Below are positions 25,401-33,739 of a stretch of DNA of 38,311 nt, in pieces. The notes under the pieces were generated by a model. It saw only the letters and a list, made by a program, of their open reading frames with translations. It had not been told where the DNA came from and ran no database searches. The number at the start of each line of letters is the position of its first letter. The first letter of the stretch is position 1. This DNA comes from Clostridia bacterium (GTDB lineage: Bacteria; Bacillota; Clostridia; Christensenellales; CAG-917), in contig JAQUST010000008.1 in the NCBI GenBank assembly GCA_028710495.1, positions 17,009 to 55,319 on the forward strand, given 5' to 3'. A program made the translations under genes and the position numbers.

Positions 25401-28315
25401 GTACATTGCAGAGTGGCGAAGAAACGCATACAGTTAAATATGGTTCAGATGTTGAAGCTCCTTTGTATTCAAGAGCGGGCTACACTCAAAATGGTTGGAG
25501 CGTTGAATTCACAGCGATTGAAGAAAATCTTGAAATTTTAGCAATTTGGGAAGCTAATACCGACACAAGCTATCAAGTTAAATATTATTTTCAAAATATT
25601 GATGACAATAATTACACTGTAAATGATACATTAAATGAAAGTTGTTTTGGTACAACTGATACTTTGGCTATCGTTGAAGAACCCGCAACTTTTGAACATT
25701 TCACTTTTAATACGGAAGTGTCAGTTGTTTCCGCAAACATAAACGGAGATGGAAACCTGGTTCTTGCTTTATACTATAATAGAGATACCTACACAGTTGC
25801 TTTCAGTGGAAACGGCGGCACTTTATTAGGTGGCAATGCAACGCAAAGTATCAGATATGGTTCTGACGCCGAAGCTCCGTCATATTCAAGAGCAGGATAC
25901 ACTCAGATTGACTGGAGTGCCGATTTCACTGCAGTAGAAACCGACCTTTCAGTCCAGGCGAATTGGGAAGCGAACATCAATACTGCGTATGTTGTGAAGT
26001 ATTATTTTGAAAACTTATCAGATACGGCTTATACTGCCGATGAAGCATTGACACAAAATTTGACAGGAACTACCGACACTTTGGCAAGTATTGAAACTCC
26101 GTCAGCTATTGAACATTATGTTTTCCAGAATGCAATTTCGCTATTGCAGGGCAATATCAATGGAAATGGAACGCTACAACTTACGGTGTATTATAAAAGA
26201 GAAACATATTCTGTTACATTCTCGGCAAACGGTGGATATCACATCCTAGGTTTCGAGACGCAAACAGTAAAATATGAAGCAAATGCATTCAATGTCAATT
26301 ATGCAAAGTCTGGCTATACTCAAGATGGATGGACAGTTCCAATCACATATATAACTGAAAATATAGAAACTATGCCAAATTGGATTGCAAATGACAATGA
26401 AGTTGTGTTTAACAAAAACGGTGGGACAGGCATTATGTCCAATCTGGTCATTAAAACCAACGAAAGTGCAAATCTCACAATAAATAGCTACACAAGAGAA
26501 GGTTATACTTTTGGCGGTTGGGCGACTTCTTCGACTGGTGCTAAGGCATATGATGACGAAGCGCTTTATGAAATGGGCACTGCTAGCACTAACAATATAT
26601 ACGCTGTGTGGAATGTTATTGCTTATTACGCAACTTACAATTTGAATGGCGGTACTCTTGCAACAACAAATCCAAGTACATTTAACGTGGCTAGCGGCAC
26701 ATTGCCATTGTATTCACCGACTAAACGCGGATATACATTTGGTGGTTGGTATGATAATATTAGTTTGACAGGAAGCACATACACGACAATTTCCAGTGGT
26801 TCAATTGGCAATAAAGAATTCTTTGCTAAGTGGGTAGCTGATATATATACTATAAACTATGTTTTGAATGGTGGAGACAACAACACTTCAAATCCAAGTA
26901 GTTATACAATAGAAGATAGCAATATAACCTTACTTGACCCGACTGTAGCAGATTGCACATTTGTCGGCTGGTATGATGCAAATAGTGTATATGGCAACAA
27001 AGTCACAACAATAAAGCCAACTTTGCTTGCAAACTACACGCTTTATGCAATATGGAAATATGAAACAGAAGGAATTGAATATGTTTTGGCGAACGGTGTG
27101 GCTATTGTCTCAGGCTACACGGGCGAAGGCGGCGCAGTTGCGATACTTTCAAGTATAACTATTGGCAGTACAGTATTTTTGGTGCCAACTATTGGTGATT
27201 ATGCATTCAGCGGGAAATCCACAATCACTAATCTCTCTATTGCTGAAGGTATTACTTCAATAGGAATAAACGCATTTGATAATTGTACATCACTCACATC
27301 AATTTCAATTCCATCGACAGTGACAAGCATTGGAGATTGGGCATTTTACGGATGTAGCGCATTGAAGAGCGCAATTATTCCAAGTTCTGTCTCGAGTATG
27401 GGAGAGTGGGCATTCGCATATTGTTCATCTATGATTGCTTATTGCGGTGCGAATTCAATTCCAAGCGAATGGGATACGTACTGGAATTATTATTCAACAA
27501 ACGTTGCACATTGGGGTATCAACACAACAAACTTTATTGAATCAAACGGCTTGCAATTTGTCGTCGTAAACGGAAACGCAATTTTCACAAGATACACCGG
27601 AAACGGTACATCGGTGACAGTTCCAAGCTCAATGACAATTGCTGCTACCAATTATAATGTTACAAAAGTTGGTATGTGGGCATTTGCAAATTGTACAACA
27701 TTGACTTCCATCTCAATTCCAAGTTCCGTGACTTCCATAGAAGGACAGGCTTTGATTGGATGTTCTTCACTTACTACTTTGAATATTCCATTTGTTGGAA
27801 CAAGCAGAGCATCAACTGGAAATAGCGCTTTGTTTGGTTATATATTTGGCTGGACAGCCTTTAGCAATTCTACAGAAACTACTCAAACTTATAGAAGTGG
27901 CTACACAACGAATTTCTATATCCCGACATCGCTCACAACAGTCAACATCGAAAATGAAACAATTCTTAAGTATGGCGCGTTCTCAGGTTGTTCTACACTT
28001 GCAAGCGTGACAGTTGGCTCAGTATTGACACAAATTTCTGATTACGCTTTCTCAGGTTGTACGGGACTTAGCAATTATACTGTGGTTGGAAATGATTTAG
28101 TTCTAGACAAAATAGGTGAATATGCATTTGAAAATTGCTCAAATCTTAGCACGATATTGATTTCAGAAAGTGTGGCGACAATTGGTGAGTGCGCATTTGA
28201 CGGTTGCTCATCGTTGACAATAACTTGTGAAATTCTTGAGGAAAACATCCCTGTAGGGTGGGATGCTAGTTGGAATATTGACAACTGCACAGTGGTTTGG
28301 GGAGAAGTTATCTAA
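22490..28315 (+). CDS. Giant BspA-like leucine-rich-repeat lipoprotein with InlB-type B-repeats
   Basis: The protein has 1941 residues. AGGGAG precedes the ATG. The signal peptide ends in a good lipobox (TLGAC, Cys about 25), so it is probably a lipoprotein; no LPXTG was seen. An InlB-B-like unit (about 32-95, GYIFDGWYYD) comes first. A BspA-type LRR block follows (about 100-730; repeats such as TIGSEAFYNCSAL). Then come tandem beta-grasp-like units (about 760-1370) alternating a YYFQN..DD.Y part with a GYTQDGWS part, and Listeria-Bacteroides-type repeats (about 1370-1520). A second LRR block (about 1530-1941) ends the protein. LRR clusters close with a recurring GW...W...W segment. Such proteins usually bind host or microbial surface partners; the ligand is unknown. 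A strong terminator follows. Confidence 0.9.
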   Translation: MLKKRLAVVTAFIIICLLMITLGACNGYKVHILFNSNGGDAVSSVEINEDGNTVFPTNPTKDGYIFDGWYYDNNVWSNPCVSNQLSGKLDDFVVYAKWVMCGFTFTQVNTSYAVTNYTGTNNYAEIPSQYKGLPVTTIASDAFRNNDSLLSVVLPRSVATIQIGAFNDCNSVTLLCVTTTKPSGWNTNWNIDSRPVVWDCENKTVADDGYTYFTGDDGNRYAISGDEVKFVRYMGNSSSYTVPQAINYNSILYLVTMIDSFSFANYSNMTSISLPSSVKTIGASAFSNCTLLNSFNITQNITTIEKYAFNNCESLVDILIPSTVTTIGSEAFYNCSALTIYCKSISKPNGWHEYWAIYSESRRDKPVYWGIDSTKNFLEQNDLQYVILNGSATVSKYVGNDTSVTIPSSIMIGSIPYNVDTIGDEAFAFNNSVESIVVPESISTIGFASFANCASLNDINISASIVSIGANAYSNCDALTSILIPAGVTYIGADIFNGSDNVVINCEVGTKRGGWRYDWDYENGAPSTRTVNWGCNNITNNDKYNYVVHNNEVYLTRYKGSSSQVVVPEQIDGKNVVSFGNIFQENTTLSSIVIPETILRISDYAFYKCFSLISVDLPASIVSIGEYAFAGTAEAGENMALESIYLSYEINLVSIGNNAFAYCTELASFNMPTSTYSIGEEAFYECTSLSNIVLRNNVTNVGINAFYNCNAITIYCELANEELTPAGWLTLWKNTGDAENPLNILWNQDTDQSYSVKYYYQNIEDDSYTLNNSDLRVGAVGSTVVTTARMITHFTFMPELSTLNGMIVIGGTLELSLYYSRNYYTITFESSLGSLESGEETQTVKYGASVTVPTYLRTGYSIDGWSSATTMISESKIINPVWTPNTDTAYVVEYYFQNIEDDSYSIDNLLTENFVGTTDEIAYVTPAFHSHFTLNENVSSLEGTILADGTQVLKIYYTRDKYTVSFIANGGTLQSGEETHTVKYGSDVEAPLYSRAGYTQNGWSVEFTAIEENLEILAIWEANTDTSYQVKYYFQNIDDNNYTVNDTLNESCFGTTDTLAIVEEPATFEHFTFNTEVSVVSANINGDGNLVLALYYNRDTYTVAFSGNGGTLLGGNATQSIRYGSDAEAPSYSRAGYTQIDWSADFTAVETDLSVQANWEANINTAYVVKYYFENLSDTAYTADEALTQNLTGTTDTLASIETPSAIEHYVFQNAISLLQGNINGNGTLQLTVYYKRETYSVTFSANGGYHILGFETQTVKYEANAFNVNYAKSGYTQDGWTVPITYITENIETMPNWIANDNEVVFNKNGGTGIMSNLVIKTNESANLTINSYTREGYTFGGWATSSTGAKAYDDEALYEMGTASTNNIYAVWNVIAYYATYNLNGGTLATTNPSTFNVASGTLPLYSPTKRGYTFGGWYDNISLTGSTYTTISSGSIGNKEFFAKWVADIYTINYVLNGGDNNTSNPSSYTIEDSNITLLDPTVADCTFVGWYDANSVYGNKVTTIKPTLLANYTLYAIWKYETEGIEYVLANGVAIVSGYTGEGGAVAILSSITIGSTVFLVPTIGDYAFSGKSTITNLSIAEGITSIGINAFDNCTSLTSISIPSTVTSIGDWAFYGCSALKSAIIPSSVSSMGEWAFAYCSSMIAYCGANSIPSEWDTYWNYYSTNVAHWGINTTNFIESNGLQFVVVNGNAIFTRYTGNGTSVTVPSSMTIAATNYNVTKVGMWAFANCTTLTSISIPSSVTSIEGQALIGCSSLTTLNIPFVGTSRASTGNSALFGYIFGWTAFSNSTETTQTYRSGYTTNFYIPTSLTTVNIENETILKYGAFSGCSTLASVTVGSVLTQISDYAFSGCTGLSNYTVVGNDLVLDKIGEYAFENCSNLSTILISESVATIGECAFDGCSSLTITCEILEENIPVGWDASWNIDNCTVVWGEVI

Positions 28316-28363
28316 TTTCTTTTAACAAAAGTTTTGTTTTATATTAGAAGTATTTAGTAATTG

Positions 28364-28396
28364 AAAACAGCGCAAGTATTTGCGCTGTTTTATTTT
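28364..28396 (+). terminator. Terminator after the LRR lipoprotein gene
   Basis: AAAACAGCGCAA-gtat-TTGCGCTGTTTT, a 12-bp perfect stem followed by T-rich sequence. It is symmetric enough to stop the convergent gene as well. The rest of the 330-bp gap is AT-rich with nothing recognisable. Confidence 0.88.
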
Positions 28397-28645
28397 TATT
28401 TCAATACTAATTATTTTAAATTTTATTTATGACTTGTTTATGACAAACTATTTATAGAATTTATAATAATAACTAATAAGCGAAAAAAAATTATCATCTA
28501 AGAAAAAAAATATTAACATCGAGTGAGAGACTTAAAATATTATATCATGATGAGATAAAAATGATACTTAAATTAGCGTGTTATGTTGAGACGCAAAAAT
28601 TAATATGTAAAACTAGATTTTGTAAAGGTGATTAAGAATTTATAA

Positions 28646-31048
28646 CTATTCTGCTTGTTTTTTCAGCCTGCTTGTCACAATAAAAATTGCAAGTGCAACA
28701 ACGGCTGTTACGCAAGATATTACAAGCGCAATTATTTGTGCAGTTGTGAGTCCGCCCATTTTAATTTCATTTGCTAAAACATAGCCGACAATACTTCCGC
28801 ATTTTACCTTTATATAACCTTCATAAGTTGATTCATCAAGCACTTGCAACTCTGTTCCGTCAGTCACAGAGTCAAGGACACTTGAGTCTGAATCGGGAAG
28901 AGCGTATATTGAAACACGCTCACCAATGCGAGAAGCCTTTGCCTTTCCATAAACGGCATAACCTTCAATTAGAGCAGAACCGTTATTGTCTGTGACATCT
29001 GTTGCTATTATATAGCCTATTTGATTTGAATTGTATTTGACCATAAACCAATTCGAGGGATTTGTGAAATTTGAAACATTGCCTATAATTTCAAGAACAG
29101 TGCCTTTCTCAACAATCGTTGACGGAGTGGACAAACTATTGAGAGGGTAAAGATATATCTTGCATAGCGGGTGCAGTGTTTTTACATTTGTTGTCACAGG
29201 CAATTCTTGCGTTGTTTCAGTCAAATCCTCTTTGTTGATATAGCCTATTTTTGTACCGTATATTGCATAAACAAAATTTGCGTTTTCACTTGTATCTTCA
29301 AAGCATACAACAATAGTGTTTACTTCTACTTCTTCAATGTACTCATAGTTTTTAGGGTCTAACAAAAAGAAAGTTGTCTTATTTGTTTCTGCCGTAAAAA
29401 TTTGTGTAGATGCGTTGATTTGAGGCGATGTTGTCGGCGTGAAGCTCGAACTGGTTGCCGGTGCAAAGATTGATGTGAATGCGACAAAACTTTCACTTGT
29501 GGCAAAATAGAGCCTTCCGTCATCTCCAATTGAAAGTGCAGTCGGAGTGCCGTTTGAAACAGTTTCGTGCATAAGTTGATTTTCAGTTGAGCTTTGGTAT
29601 GTTCCCAAGCTACGAATATTTTCTACTAATTTTCCGCTTGTGGTGATAGCATATAAATTGCCAACATAATCAATATCAATATCGGCAACAGAGTTTTCCG
29701 AAAAAGTGAGTGGAGTGCTGATATCTTTTCCTTCTTCGTTGAAAGCTTTTACGGTGGTGGATGTCAAGACATACAAAATATTCCCGTTGGCAGATGCTGC
29801 AAGTTTTACAGCATCATTGATAGATTTGAAAACCTTAAATGTGCCATCTTCCAAAACGAAGACAGCGTTTGAAGTCAAAGCATAAAGCTTGTCAGTGGTT
29901 GCAACTGAAAGTATAGTATCTGAAACTGAAAGAGAGATTTCATATTCAATTTCTCCGTTTTTAACGAAAGATACCCTGTTTTGAGAGGCAACATAAACAC
30001 CATTTGCACCTTGAGCAATACTTGTTGGAGCGGTAAAGGGAATTGTCATCATAGCTGTGCTTTCGTTTGTTTTTGTCAATGTAACGAGTCGGTTGTTTTC
30101 GGTGTCGGCAATATATGTTGTGTTTTCAATTTTGAGGATGTCTGAAGGTGACGACAAGTGTGTGTTGTCATTCGATTTCGATGCAATTGTGCGATCTAAT
30201 TGGAAGCTTACTGTTTGACTTGCGGTGAGAATTGAGTAGCAATAAACCGCAGTTGAGGCTTTGTTCAAAACATAAATTTTACTTTCGCTTGCTATCATAG
30301 TTTTTATTTCATAATCAAATGACTGAGTTCCGATAAAAGCTCCACCGATTGAATAAATTGATACTGTTGTCATATTGTTCCGCGAATAGGCGACATAAAT
30401 GTAATTATCAACTGAGAAGTGAGTGTAATTTTCATCGCGCTGTAGAATTTCGGTTTGCGAGCAAGAATTTAAAGCATCGATTGCTTGAACTACAAACTTG
30501 TTGATTGAGTTTGAGTAATCTATTGAGTATAGTTTTGTGTTTTTTGAGGCTATAGTTGAGTCAATCAAAGCAGTGCTATTGGTGGTTGCAACAAAATTGA
30601 AGTCAGAACTATATGCACGCATAGCTCCAAAATCATTTACGGCGAATAGTGTGTTTCCGTTTGAATACAATATATAATTGTCAGGTGCTCCAACTAATTC
30701 TGCTTGTCCAAGACTCGATTTTGTCGTTAAATCAAATTGTTCATAACCTAAAGAGTTTTTAGCAAAAATATAGTCGCCGAAAACAACAAGCGAGGTTGCT
30801 TCATTGCAAATTAAAACATAACTAGACTCGCCAAAAACTGTTATGCGGTCAATGGTTGGATTATAAATCGCAAGCGTTGATGAGTCTGTTGCGAGAATAG
30901 AATTTGTATCAATTTGGTAGTAGTTTTCAGTTGGGAAAATCAACTCAAAATTCGAAGTCGTTGGGAATGCAAAAGTCGCACCGATTGCGCAGCTTAGCGT
31001 GCATACTGCTATCAGCAAAATTAAGCTTAAAAAAGTCGCTTTGCGCAT
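28646..31048 (-). CDS. Exported beta-propeller-like protein with SH3-like domains and C-terminal membrane anchor
   Basis: The protein has 800 residues. TAAGGAGAATT precedes the ATG. A signal peptide (about 1-28, FLSLILLIAVCTLSC) leads to a long run of short repeats of NHL/propeller style (about 50-560; for example NTTYIADTENNRLVTL, NLYAITTSGKLVENI, GRLYFATSESF). The C-terminal part (about 640-760) holds SH3b-like segments (SNQIGYIIATDV, GSIVGYVLANEI). One transmembrane helix (about 770-790) with a Lys/Arg end follows. The mature protein should face outward. SH3b domains often bind peptidoglycan. No catalytic motif was seen. It converges on the LRR gene and diverges from the alpha-CTD/WG gene. 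Confidence 0.75.
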   Translation of the reverse strand: MRKATFLSLILLIAVCTLSCAIGATFAFPTTSNFELIFPTENYYQIDTNSILATDSSTLAIYNPTIDRITVFGESSYVLICNEATSLVVFGDYIFAKNSLGYEQFDLTTKSSLGQAELVGAPDNYILYSNGNTLFAVNDFGAMRAYSSDFNFVATTNSTALIDSTIASKNTKLYSIDYSNSINKFVVQAIDALNSCSQTEILQRDENYTHFSVDNYIYVAYSRNNMTTVSIYSIGGAFIGTQSFDYEIKTMIASESKIYVLNKASTAVYCYSILTASQTVSFQLDRTIASKSNDNTHLSSPSDILKIENTTYIADTENNRLVTLTKTNESTAMMTIPFTAPTSIAQGANGVYVASQNRVSFVKNGEIEYEISLSVSDTILSVATTDKLYALTSNAVFVLEDGTFKVFKSINDAVKLAASANGNILYVLTSTTVKAFNEEGKDISTPLTFSENSVADIDIDYVGNLYAITTSGKLVENIRSLGTYQSSTENQLMHETVSNGTPTALSIGDDGRLYFATSESFVAFTSIFAPATSSSFTPTTSPQINASTQIFTAETNKTTFFLLDPKNYEYIEEVEVNTIVVCFEDTSENANFVYAIYGTKIGYINKEDLTETTQELPVTTNVKTLHPLCKIYLYPLNSLSTPSTIVEKGTVLEIIGNVSNFTNPSNWFMVKYNSNQIGYIIATDVTDNNGSALIEGYAVYGKAKASRIGERVSIYALPDSDSSVLDSVTDGTELQVLDESTYEGYIKVKCGSIVGYVLANEIKMGGLTTAQIIALVISCVTAVVALAIFIVTSRLKKQAE

Positions 31049-31071
31049 AAATTCTCCTTAGTTATTTCTTA

Positions 31072-31101
31072 ATTATACATTAAAAATCAATATGCAGTCA
31101 A
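31072..31101 (-). promoter_or_regulatory. Promoter of the propeller/SH3 gene
   Basis: Minus strand: TTGACT, 18-nt spacer, TATAAT with TG immediately upstream. Confidence 0.75.
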
Positions 31102-31128
31102 GATTTTGTCCTTAAAACTAATATATTG

Positions 31129-31158
31129 TTGCAAACACAAGGTGTAGTGTGCTAAAAT
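31129..31158 (+). promoter_or_regulatory. Promoter of the alpha-CTD/WG gene
   Basis: TTGCAA, 18-nt spacer, TAAAAT. The start near 31165 falls in or just before AAAGGAG, giving a very short leader. Its -35 is about 28 bp from that of the divergent gene. Confidence 0.55.
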
Positions 31159-31175
31159 ACACAAAGGAGACATAT

Positions 31176-32159
31176 ATGGCGGACAGAAAATTTTACAGAC
31201 ACAACGGGAATAAAGCAAAATCCACTTCACAAAAGCAAATAGTACAAAATCCTGAAGCGATGAAAATAAGCATTGCTGATTTGTTATTGTCCGAATCAAC
31301 GACTTCTTTGCTTGATAAAAATAATATAAAAAATGCTGCCGAACTTTGTATTCGAACTGAAAAAGATATGTACAAAATTCAGACGCTGAATAAAAGAGTT
31401 TTGGTTGAGATTTCGAATGCACTAAAAAAACATAATCTTGCATTCAGACCTTTTGAAGCACCTATAAAACAGGGTGAAGCAGTTGCCGAACAAAAGGCTG
31501 CTATAAAAACGCCTCTTGGTCGTAAAAATGAAGCAAAGCTAAGCAATGATTCAAATCAAGCTAACAATAATACAAAAAATTTACGCACTGAGAAAATAAA
31601 TACAAAAAATAATAAGTCAGTTAATATGAAAACAGATACAAACGAGACTATTGATTCAATATATCCATCAGGAAAAATCGATTTTCTTTCTTCAAGACAA
31701 AGCGATAAAAATAAAATAGATTTAAACAAAGACCAACAAAAAAGAGTTAAAGAACCTGTTATCACTAAGCCTCTACCAGTTGAAGAATGGAGAAAAATTC
31801 AAAGAGCTGGCAAGTGGGGCTTTTTTGATGGAATGAAAACTGTTATCAATCCTGAGTATGATGAGGTGTTCCATTTCAAAGAGGGCTTGGCATGTGTGGA
31901 ACTGAATGAAAAATGTGGATATATTGACAGCCAAAATAATATTGTAATTCCTATTGAATACGAAACAGCGTTTAGTTTTTCTGATGAGCTTGCAGTTGTT
32001 GTTACAAATGGGAAGTGCGGTTATATTAACAAAGAAAACGAACTTGTGTTTCCGTGTGTATACGATGCTGCTGCTCCGTTTGAAGAAGGGGTTGCGCGTG
32101 TTAAGCAAGCGGGAAGATGGGGCTTTCTGTCAAAGGATGGCGCAATTCGCTGGAAATAA
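31176..32159 (+). CDS. RNA polymerase alpha-CTD-like domain fused to WG repeats
   Basis: I choose the ATG at 31176 (after AAAGGAGAC), not the track's GTG at 31149; the protein is 327 residues. Residues about 31-93 resemble the helix-hairpin-helix C-terminal domain of RpoA: IADLLLS..., IKNAAELCIRTEKDMYKIQTLNKR, LVEISNALKKHNLAFR. My hand alignment to E. coli alpha puts Ser at R265 and N268 and turns the NLGKKS loop into TLNKRV, so the classical DNA contacts are largely lost. A polar linker (about 94-205) leads to WG repeats (about 208-327: GKWGFFDG, EKCGYIDS, GKCGYINK, GRWGFLSK). There is no signal peptide, so it should be cytoplasmic. Function is unknown; protein-protein interaction is likely for both parts. 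Confidence 0.75.
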   Translation: MADRKFYRHNGNKAKSTSQKQIVQNPEAMKISIADLLLSESTTSLLDKNNIKNAAELCIRTEKDMYKIQTLNKRVLVEISNALKKHNLAFRPFEAPIKQGEAVAEQKAAIKTPLGRKNEAKLSNDSNQANNNTKNLRTEKINTKNNKSVNMKTDTNETIDSIYPSGKIDFLSSRQSDKNKIDLNKDQQKRVKEPVITKPLPVEEWRKIQRAGKWGFFDGMKTVINPEYDEVFHFKEGLACVELNEKCGYIDSQNNIVIPIEYETAFSFSDELAVVVTNGKCGYINKENELVFPCVYDAAAPFEEGVARVKQAGRWGFLSKDGAIRWK

Positions 32160-32190
32160 ACAGAAATAGCAACAAAAAACTTGATATATT

Positions 32191-32291
32191 AGGAAATAGC
32201 TAAAACAATAACCTAGAAAATTTTTTTTAGGAAATAACTAAAACAATAACCTAGAAAATTTTTTTTAAAAAATAACTAAAACAATAACTTT
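32191..32291 (+). repeat. 38-bp tandem repeat after the alpha-CTD/WG gene
   Basis: AGGAAATAGCTAAAACAATA... repeats at 32191, 32229 and (partial) 32267. The period is 38 bp, and full copies end in eight T. Confidence 0.88.
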
Positions 32292-32379
32292 GAAATAAAA
32301 AAAGTTGTGAATAATGATTCGGACTTAAATAAAGCGTAATAAACGGAAATGGGTTGAAATAAACATAAAAATCATATGT

Positions 32380-32407
32380 AAAAAGCCGTCCAAACTTGGA
32401 CGGCTTT
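32380..32407 (-). terminator. Bidirectional terminator between the WG gene and rpsT
   Basis: AAAGCCGTCC-aaactt-GGACGGCTTT, with T-rich sequence on both strands. Confidence 0.85.
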
Positions 32408-32427
32408 CATTTTTAATATTGTAAAAA

Positions 32428-32697
32428 CTATTCAGCTTTCAAATTTGTAAGCAAGCGTGACAATGAAGCAACTTTGCGGGCTGCTGTGTTTGCGTGGAAG
32501 ACTCCATCACTCTTTGCTCTGTCAATGATGCTGACAGTTGTTGGGAGCAATTGCTCTGCAAGAGTAATATCTTTTGCTGCAATAGCCGCATTGAACTTTT
32601 TGATTTCGTTTTTAACTCTGGATTTTTTTGATACATTTTCTGCAGTTTGACGAGCGGTAACTTTCACTCTTTTCTTTGCGGATTTAATATTAGGCAT
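32428..32697 (-). CDS. rpsT: Small ribosomal subunit protein bS20
   Basis: The protein has 89 residues, the usual length. MPNIKSAKKRVKVTARQTAEN is the family N-terminus, and the remainder is helical and basic (NTAARKVASLSRLL). AAAGGAG lies upstream of the ATG. It is divergent from gpr, the arrangement found in many endospore-formers. Confidence 0.97.
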   Translation of the reverse strand: MPNIKSAKKRVKVTARQTAENVSKKSRVKNEIKKFNAAIAAKDITLAEQLLPTTVSIIDRAKSDGVFHANTAARKVASLSRLLTNLKAE

Positions 32698-32736
32698 TTA
32701 TATTCTCCTTTCTTTGCATAACTAATTTGCTTCACT

Positions 32737-32765
32737 ATATTATCACATCGAATATTTTTTTGCAA
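32737..32765 (-). promoter_or_regulatory. Promoter of rpsT
   Basis: Minus strand: TTGCAA, 17-nt spacer, TAATAT. Confidence 0.65.
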
Positions 32766-32833
32766 CAGAATTTTGCCAAAAACTTTATTTTGTACTTTTA
32801 CATTGAAAATCCAACTGTGGCCATAATAAATAT

Positions 32834-33739
32834 ATGAATAAAATGAGATTTTACAGTGATATGGCGCTTGATAGCTTCGAACAATCGCGCATAAATGAGT
32901 TGATTGAAAAAAAACAACTTTCTTCGGGCATAGTAAAAAGTTCAGTAAATTTGAAAAATGCGGAAATGGCGAAAAGCATTGGAAAAAAACAAGGCGTTTA
33001 TGTTACTTTTGAATGCACTAAACCATTTTTTGAAAGCTACCAAAGCAAAACAAATTTGATAAAAGCACTCTCATCAGCAGTCAAAGAAATGACTTTGAAT
33101 TTTGGCTCTACAAGGCCGTCAGTTTTGGTCGTGGGACTTGGCAATGAAGGTATGACAGCTGATGCGTTAGGTCCGATGACAGCCTCTAAAGTTATCGTTA
33201 CTCGACATATCATTGAAAGCGGTGAAGGAGGGAGAGACTATCGCTCAAAAGTTGCATCAATTTCTCCGAATGTCTTGGGAGAAACAGGCGTGCAATCATT
33301 CGATATTGTAAAAGGTGTCGTTGATGCGATAAAGCCTAATGTTGTTATTGCAATTGACACGCTTTGCACATCGAAATCTAAACGGTTATTTTCATCTTTT
33401 CAGCTTTCAACTGCAGGAATAGCACCTGCAAGCGGAGTGGGAGAAACACGAAAAGGCTTTGATTTTGCAACTCTTGGCGTACCGATTTTAGCAATTGGAG
33501 TGCCTCTTGTTGCAAACATAAGAGATATGATGCGTGAAATAATGAAAGAATATTGCGACAACGAAAACAGAGAGTTGAAAATTTCAACTCTCGAAAAGAT
33601 TGTCTATGAAAAATTGAGTGGAAACATAATTGTTGCGCCCAAAGAAATTGATTTTGTTGTAAGCGAATGCGCTGATGTTATTGCGGAGGCGATAAACCTT
33701 GCTTTTTGTGGTAAGCGTTCAAAAGCAACTCAAGAATAG
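32834..33739 (+). CDS. gpr: Spore germination protease Gpr (family A25)
   Basis: Gpr degrades small acid-soluble spore proteins at germination, so the organism should form spores. The protein has 301 residues, somewhat shorter than the Bacillus enzyme. Conserved parts: YSDMALDS near the N-terminus (the propeptide region in Bacillus), GKKQGVYVTFE, VVGLGNEGMTADALGP, ISPNVLGETGVQ, IAIDTLCTSK, and ASGVGETRKG where Bacillus has GSGVGNKRK. The two Asp thought to be catalytic (in DALGP and AIDTL) are present. No Shine-Dalgarno precedes either ATG (32834 or 32843). CATAATA (32822-32828) resembles a SigG -10 and would put the transcript start at the first ATG. The 3' end overlaps convergent murI by 62 bp. 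Confidence 0.92.
   Translation: MNKMRFYSDMALDSFEQSRINELIEKKQLSSGIVKSSVNLKNAEMAKSIGKKQGVYVTFECTKPFFESYQSKTNLIKALSSAVKEMTLNFGSTRPSVLVVGLGNEGMTADALGPMTASKVIVTRHIIESGEGGRDYRSKVASISPNVLGETGVQSFDIVKGVVDAIKPNVVIAIDTLCTSKSKRLFSSFQLSTAGIAPASGVGETRKGFDFATLGVPILAIGVPLVANIRDMMREIMKEYCDNENRELKISTLEKIVYEKLSGNIIVAPKEIDFVVSECADVIAEAINLAFCGKRSKATQE

Noticed and set aside
31087-31443. ORF of 118 aa (-)
   Set aside because: It runs antisense through the start of the alpha-CTD/WG gene and both divergent promoters.
32799-32828. Firm SigG promoter for gpr
   Set aside because: The -10 CATAATA fits, but the -35 (TACATT region) matches GHATR poorly, so I mention it only within the gpr entry.
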